A DNA stretch of 64,000 bases from Holacanthus passer (lineage: Eukaryota; Chordata; Actinopteri; Pomacanthidae). The stretch spans positions 4,898,001-4,962,000 of the forward strand of contig JAFREQ010000030.1 in assembly GCA_025331565.1 (NCBI GenBank), given 5' to 3'. This document shows positions 59,601 through 64,000 of this stretch, piece by piece (position 1 is the first letter of the stretch; the number at the start of each line of letters is the position of its first letter). The notes under the pieces are model-generated. The model was given only the letters and a program-made list of their open reading frames with translations. It was not told where the DNA came from and did no database searches. Position numbers and translations under genes: made by a program.

Positions 59601-62600
59601 GAATGAAGAAGAGAACTGGTAATCATCTCCAATACAACCTACTAAAATGGCTTCAAGCAATTCACCAACGGCTTTGCCAGAGCAAAGTGGTAGAGAAATC
59701 ATGGAATTCGATTGTGTTGATTGACGATTGTGTCTTGTTTACCTGCATTTTGATGAATGTCTTTCAGGTCCAGGCCCATCTTTAATGTCACTGCACATTT
59801 GTCTTTTGAACCTGAGGAGATCAGCACTGACAAAATTAACTGCCTGAGCAACACAGATGACAATTTACCAATGGTTACCTTAACAGCCTGCTTTAAAATG
59901 ATAGAAACAACAAAGAGCATCGCAGGTAGGGACGTGATCCAATAATGTGATTTCATTAACAGCTTCTGATACTGTAGATTCTATCAATGTGTTATTTTAA
60001 TCCTGCTGTATGGCTTTGCAGACGTAATGAGCTCGAGAATAAACATCTCGTGCACGTTTGATGTGGATCCGATGAGGCAAACATATCGAGGTTTCTTCAG
60101 TCAAACCGACAAGAAAGCTAGGAATTTTACTGCTACCTACGAGCTGATGGGTGAAGACACCTGCTTTAACTACTCCATCTACATGCCAGTATGAACATTA
60201 ATGAATAATATTCATTCAATATTCATTCATATTCACATACTCTTTAACTGTCTGTATATGAGCATCTATCACCTATCTGTACATCCATAAATATCATCCA
60301 TGTCTCTATATCTCAGCTAGTTAATGCCTGATTTTTCCATTAACCCACAAAACACACTTTAAATCCAAGAGATTTTTATAAAGTATGTCAAGTATATTGA
60401 CTAACTTTTGTTGGTTAGAATGATTAACAACAGACCAAATTGTGTGGGTGTCCAACTTTACTTTGGCTTTGAACCTCCTCTTGGCCTTCAAGTTAAAATT
60501 TGACATCAAAAATGTAAAAGTGCTGATGGCTGACGTTAAAACTTACATGCTTTTTATAAAATATCCACATGTTTTATATGTTTTAGCTGATTTGTGTTTC
60601 ACGTTTCTTCTAAAAAGCTCATCAAACCACCTGCCCATGTAGTATGTATAGATTTAAATCAAAAAAACATAATCCTGACTTTTATTATTTATTTAGTTTT
60701 ATCACCAAAATGAATAACAATCAAACAACAATCCTAACATACATATGCAGTATCCAGTTCTTTAATCTAATGTTGAAACCAAGCTTTCTAAAATGAAAAG
60801 TCTCTGCTTTTTGTCATGAACATGTCTTCAACAATATGCAGATGACTCTTCTTTTTATCTTGCAGAAATGTGTGAAAGACACATTATCACCCATCAGCAT
60901 CAAACTGAACTTTGGCCAAGATGACAGTGAGAGTGCAAGTGCTGTCCTGAATGTGGATAGCAAAATGCAGGCTGTTGTTGAGGTATGTACGGCAGGAGAC
61001 TGCAGGCAGTCACATGGATTTACAACCTTACTGATTTTCTTTTAGCTAGTGTCCATCTCAATTTCTAATACATTTTATAATACTTTTGTGTTTAGATGTT
61101 TAGATTTGTGTTGTGTTTAGATAAAGTAAAGAATCAGTGTTCTGCACACTAATTGTGATGCTAATTTCTGTTAATTTGTCTTTTATAACACTTTTACACT
61201 CTTTACAATTGGGTATTTACGTGACACAGACAGCAAAGATTGAATTTTGGACATATTTGTTACTTTAGATTATTACTAAAGATCTGAATGATTTTTTTGT
61301 CGTCATATCATCAAGGTATTTGTTCCTACTGAATCTTCAAAGACCAGTCACAAATATATAAGAGTAAGGCACTGTAAATCAGCCTTTGGCTAAACAGGCA
61401 GGTGAAGCTGAGGGTGATGGGCCAAATACCTGCTAAACTAAAGCAGTTGGATTGGATGATGGCGCTAGATGAAAAGTCAGGAGAAAGGTTATTACAATTC
61501 ATCTCGGGACATACAGTATTTGAACTTGCAACTGTGTTGTTTTTCTGACTTTTTTTACAGGTTCCCTTTGAAAAGCACTGTAGACAAAATGACACCTGTA
61601 TTGCCGAACTTGAGGTGGATTTCAACTTCACGTACGTACATCTGTCGAACTGTAATATTAACATCAAAATGTCTCAAACCAAATGTAAGAAGTACTTTCT
61701 TTCTCTCAGGACCCCAACATTATTAGTGGCAGAAGATAACTACTTCAACCTGTCCATAAAACTGTCCAATCATGGCGATGACTCCTACAACACCAGCCTT
61801 TCAATGCACTATCCTCTAGGCCTCTCCTTCTCCAGGATGACTCTCACAGAGGTGACTTCAAAATTAAAACCTTCATATCATGTCTCACTCTGTGGCCACT
61901 TTATTATATACACATGTACACCTGCTAGTTAAAGGTGCACTCCACAGATTTTGTTCATCATGGTTTGTTTGCAGGTCACTACTACATATGTGAAAAAAGT
62001 TATATAAAGCCTTTTGTGGCACCAGAGGGTATTGCGTGAAGTCTAATAAAATACCTCAAGTAATTTCCTTTAAGTCAGCGTTGGTTGGTACTGAAGACTA
62101 CCGGTTTGAAAATGAAAAAAAATCTTGGGGGTGAGGTTAGAAGTAGAGCTTACCAGATCTCTGTAGCCTCCTCCTCATCCCTGCTCGAGGCGACACGAGC
62201 CACTGCAAGCAAAACCCATTTGAATCTTCCACCAAGCTGTTGGTGACTGAATAGCCTTGTGTGTAATTGTGAATTTCCCCACTGTGGGACGAATAAAGGT
62301 ATATTTGATCTTATCTTAATATAGGGCAAGGAAAAAAAATAGAATAAAGTGAAATAAAAAAAGACAGTAACTCTTGGTCCACTGTATCAATTTTGATCCT
62401 TTTTTAAAAACTGTCTCAAGCCTACATGAGTGTTGTTGCTGACCCACCTTCTAATTACTCCTTCCAGCACGTGCCATGCCACAAAATGCATGTCATCTGT
62501 GTGTCCAAAAATGTGTATCTAAAAGAATGGCCACTGAGTGTAAATACCACATTGTTCAATGTGAAGACAAAAAGCAGACTATACTGATACAGTCAAGAAC

Positions 62601-63991
62601 AAATATCACCCTGGTTCCTGTAACTTAAGATACACACTTACTCTCTGTGCTTTGTCCAGTTGTATACCTTCATAATCCTTCCATGAGAGAGTACTTTGTT
62701 GAACTGCCTGTCAGAAAATGACTCATTTAAACGATTTGTTATTCAAATTTGACTGCAATTCCTAAAATACACTGTCACATCTTTGCACCACTTTTATTTA
62801 AGGTATCATGAAAACAGATTAGATTATTGAATATACTGTATGTTATGCTTTCCCCCCCAATTTATTAAAAGTCACAATAATTATGAATTATGATAAAAAT
62901 TTGACATTTGTCAGAAAAACTCAATTCAATTTTTAAATGAACCTCCGCTGATGTCAAGTGCCTAACTACTGCAAAAAGCCTTCTTTCACACTTCTACTCC
63001 TTCATTATTTCAGGGCCACTAAAGAATAGAGGAAACAGAGCAGAGTCTTTGTTGGTTTTGAAACTACAACAGGATGTGGGTTGTCAGAAGCACAATATCA
63101 AATTCTGAAAACTAATGCTGTTTGAAATCCTTATCTTTAAACTTACTGAAAGGTTAAACTTAAACGTACCCACAGTGTATAGAAGTAAAGTCATGTTCAC
63201 AGAAGCACCACAGCATTGAATTTAAACAAAAAGTTTTATTTCCCGAGGATCTCAGTTCACATGTGTTTGTGCGGTTTTCTCTTTTTTCTTAAAACAGTGG
63301 ACGAGACCAACGCTCCACAGCTGTAATGATCTAGAAGGAGTCCTTGATAAAACTATATGTGGTGTCAGCCTTCCTGTGTATCGCAGCAGATCATCTGTGA
63401 GTCATAACTGCACTCTGACACCCCCATAAGTTTCATGCATGAATGACCAACTGCCTGAACTTTTGACATGCATGAATTGCATTTTTGCCTCTTTTCTTTT
63501 GAATAAAACCTGACATCACTGTCTTTTTTTCTGTGAAGGCGACATTTAAAAGTTCTTTCTACATCATGCCTGAATATGAGTGGAATGACACTGTTTCGAT
63601 GACAGTTACAGGAAAAAGGTACAGGCCTACAGTCCAACAAATGGAACAAAGACAAATGTTTTCTCTGAATATTTACTATCATTACATATTTCATGTTTAA
63701 TATTCACAAGAAATGCTTTTTACATCCTCAGTGATAACACAAACTCCACCAGGACCAATTCCCTGACCAAAAGCATCCCAGTACAGTTTGTAATTAAAAT
63801 GACGGTAACAGTGTAAGTGGCACTATTCACATAAATTGCATTTTGTAACTGTAGTTCTTATGCATGCCTAGTATTTAGCTGCGGGCATATTGTGATCATG
63901 CCCTATTCTTTTCAGGAAAGAAGACACCATCAACTATTTGAACTTCACAACAGAGGATGCGGCACCTAAAAGAATAGTTGCTGTATATAAG
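50309..63991 (+). CDS. itgal: Integrin alpha-L-like chain (CD11a, alpha-I domain), 3' end beyond window
   Basis: Twenty-four exons, all phases closing, 940 codons of about 1150: 50309-50357, 53688-53805, 54157-54248, 54424-54506, 54647-54761, 54858-54988, 55088-55230, 55427-55577, 55984-56119, 56232-56305, 57002-57119, 57473-57615, 58167-58313, 58414-58611, 59048-59178, 59768-59925, 60022-60188, 60866-60982, 61561-61631, 61710-61851, 63298-63396, 63539-63618, 63732-63812, 63916-63991. A short signal peptide opens the chain. The inserted I domain (about 154-340) has the MIDAS residues DGSGS (166-170), Thr236 (LTNT) and ITDGD, and ends in the conserved Glu of MEGS. Propeller calcium loops are DVNSDGDTD and DLNGDGLRD. 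FGYKVLQ, VDLVFLFDGS, FAAVQFST and LTNT favour ITGAL over ITGAM/ITGAX. The chain would pair with beta-2 as LFA-1 on leukocytes. Thigh and calf domains follow; transmembrane part not in window. Confidence 0.85.
50574..50606. repeat. (TA)n plus T-run in itgal intron 1
   Basis: Simple repeat followed by a poly-T stretch. Confidence 0.75.
51203..51458 (+). repeat. Degraded teleost repeat ('gattaatc' family), copy 2
   Basis: Shows the family's order of phrases: 'gactgcaattattttcatta', 'ctgaaaatagtgagaaatg', 'ccaacagtccaaacctcaaa', then 'caatggatcaactaatcatt'. Lies in itgal intron 1. Same family as 17795-18225. Confidence 0.6.
52515..52650 (+). repeat. Fish interspersed repeat ('gactgtataaaacatggacg')
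   Basis: Phrases 'gactgtataaaacatggacg', 'catgacatcacccatagg' and 'gtcaccatcttggcagtg' match a common fish repeat remembered from other genomes. Lies in itgal intron 1. Short pieces of the same phrase occur near 12060 and 15300. Confidence 0.5.
55660..55757 (+). mobile_element. LINE reverse-transcriptase fragment
   Basis: One frame reads RCGIPQRSILGPVL, the conserved RT block, and a shifted frame directly after reads YADDTQSY, the catalytic motif. The roughly 25 residues that normally separate them are deleted. It resembles L2/Rex1-type fish LINEs and lies in itgal intron 8. It is non-functional. Confidence 0.7.
61886..62542 (+). mobile_element. Non-autonomous DNA element with terminal inverted repeats
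   Basis: The left end 'ggccactttattatatacac' (from 61886 with 'cactctgt') is inverted at the right end, 62513-62542 ('gtgtatctaaaagaatggcc' then 'actgagtgta'). The ends match those of a common fish DNA transposon. The interior has no transposase and includes a LINE tail at 62265-62300. It lies in itgal intron 20. Confidence 0.6.
62265..62312 (+). repeat. L2-type LINE/SINE tail
   Basis: 'gaatttccccactgtgggac' then 'gaataaaggtatatttgatc' and 'ttatctta' is the classical fish LINE 3' tail with its short terminal tandem. Confidence 0.7.
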
Positions 63992-64000
63992 GTGAGACAG

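Noticed and set aside
1..64000. CRISPR array, operon, phage or integrative element
   Set aside because: The genes are spliced vertebrate genes; no regularly spaced repeats or prokaryotic genes are present.

Overview
The window is nuclear DNA from a bony fish. Genes are split by GT-AG introns, proteins are closest to vertebrate families, CpG-rich promoters precede housekeeping genes, and the repeats (Tc1-like DNA transposon, Penelope-like element, L2-type LINE tails, tRNA-derived SINE head) are typical of teleosts. Gene spacing fits a fairly compact percomorph-like genome, but the species cannot be named from the sequence.

Layout: 1-1320 is probably the 3' UTR of an upstream + gene (perhaps mcrip1, from synteny only). 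2771-3898 (+) is ppp1r27. 5527-7192 (-) is anapc11. 7500-12130 is a repeat-filled spacer. 12307-14250 (+) is alyref. 15330-27500 (+) is arhgdia with a non-coding first exon and a long 3' UTR. 28014-42706 (-) is ppp1r12c, converging on arhgdia. 45111-49219 (+) is qprt. 50309-63991 (+) is an alpha-I-domain integrin alpha chain most like ITGAL/CD11a, cut by the window end.

I assembled each coding sequence exon by exon and checked splice phase: ppp1r27 3 exons/168 aa, anapc11 2 coding exons/84 aa, alyref 6/246 aa, arhgdia 5 coding/203 aa, ppp1r12c 20/679 aa, qprt 4/299 aa, itgal 24 exons/940 codons so far. All introns used are GT-AG.

Functionally this is a neighbourhood, not one pathway: two protein phosphatase 1 regulators (ppp1r27, ppp1r12c), a ubiquitin ligase RING subunit, an mRNA export adaptor, a Rho inhibitor, an NAD biosynthesis enzyme and a leukocyte adhesion receptor. 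From memory, the first four genes match human 17q25.3, ppp1r12c matches 19q13.4, and qprt plus itgal match 16p11.2.

I did not find an undescribed biological system. The observations most worth checking are a frame conflict with twin acceptors in ppp1r12c exon 9, a nested repeat cluster between anapc11 and alyref (including an insertion flanked by a perfect 28-base duplication), two MYPT1-type inhibitory threonine motifs in ppp1r12c, and a GA microsatellite acting as the polypyrimidine tract of an intron.
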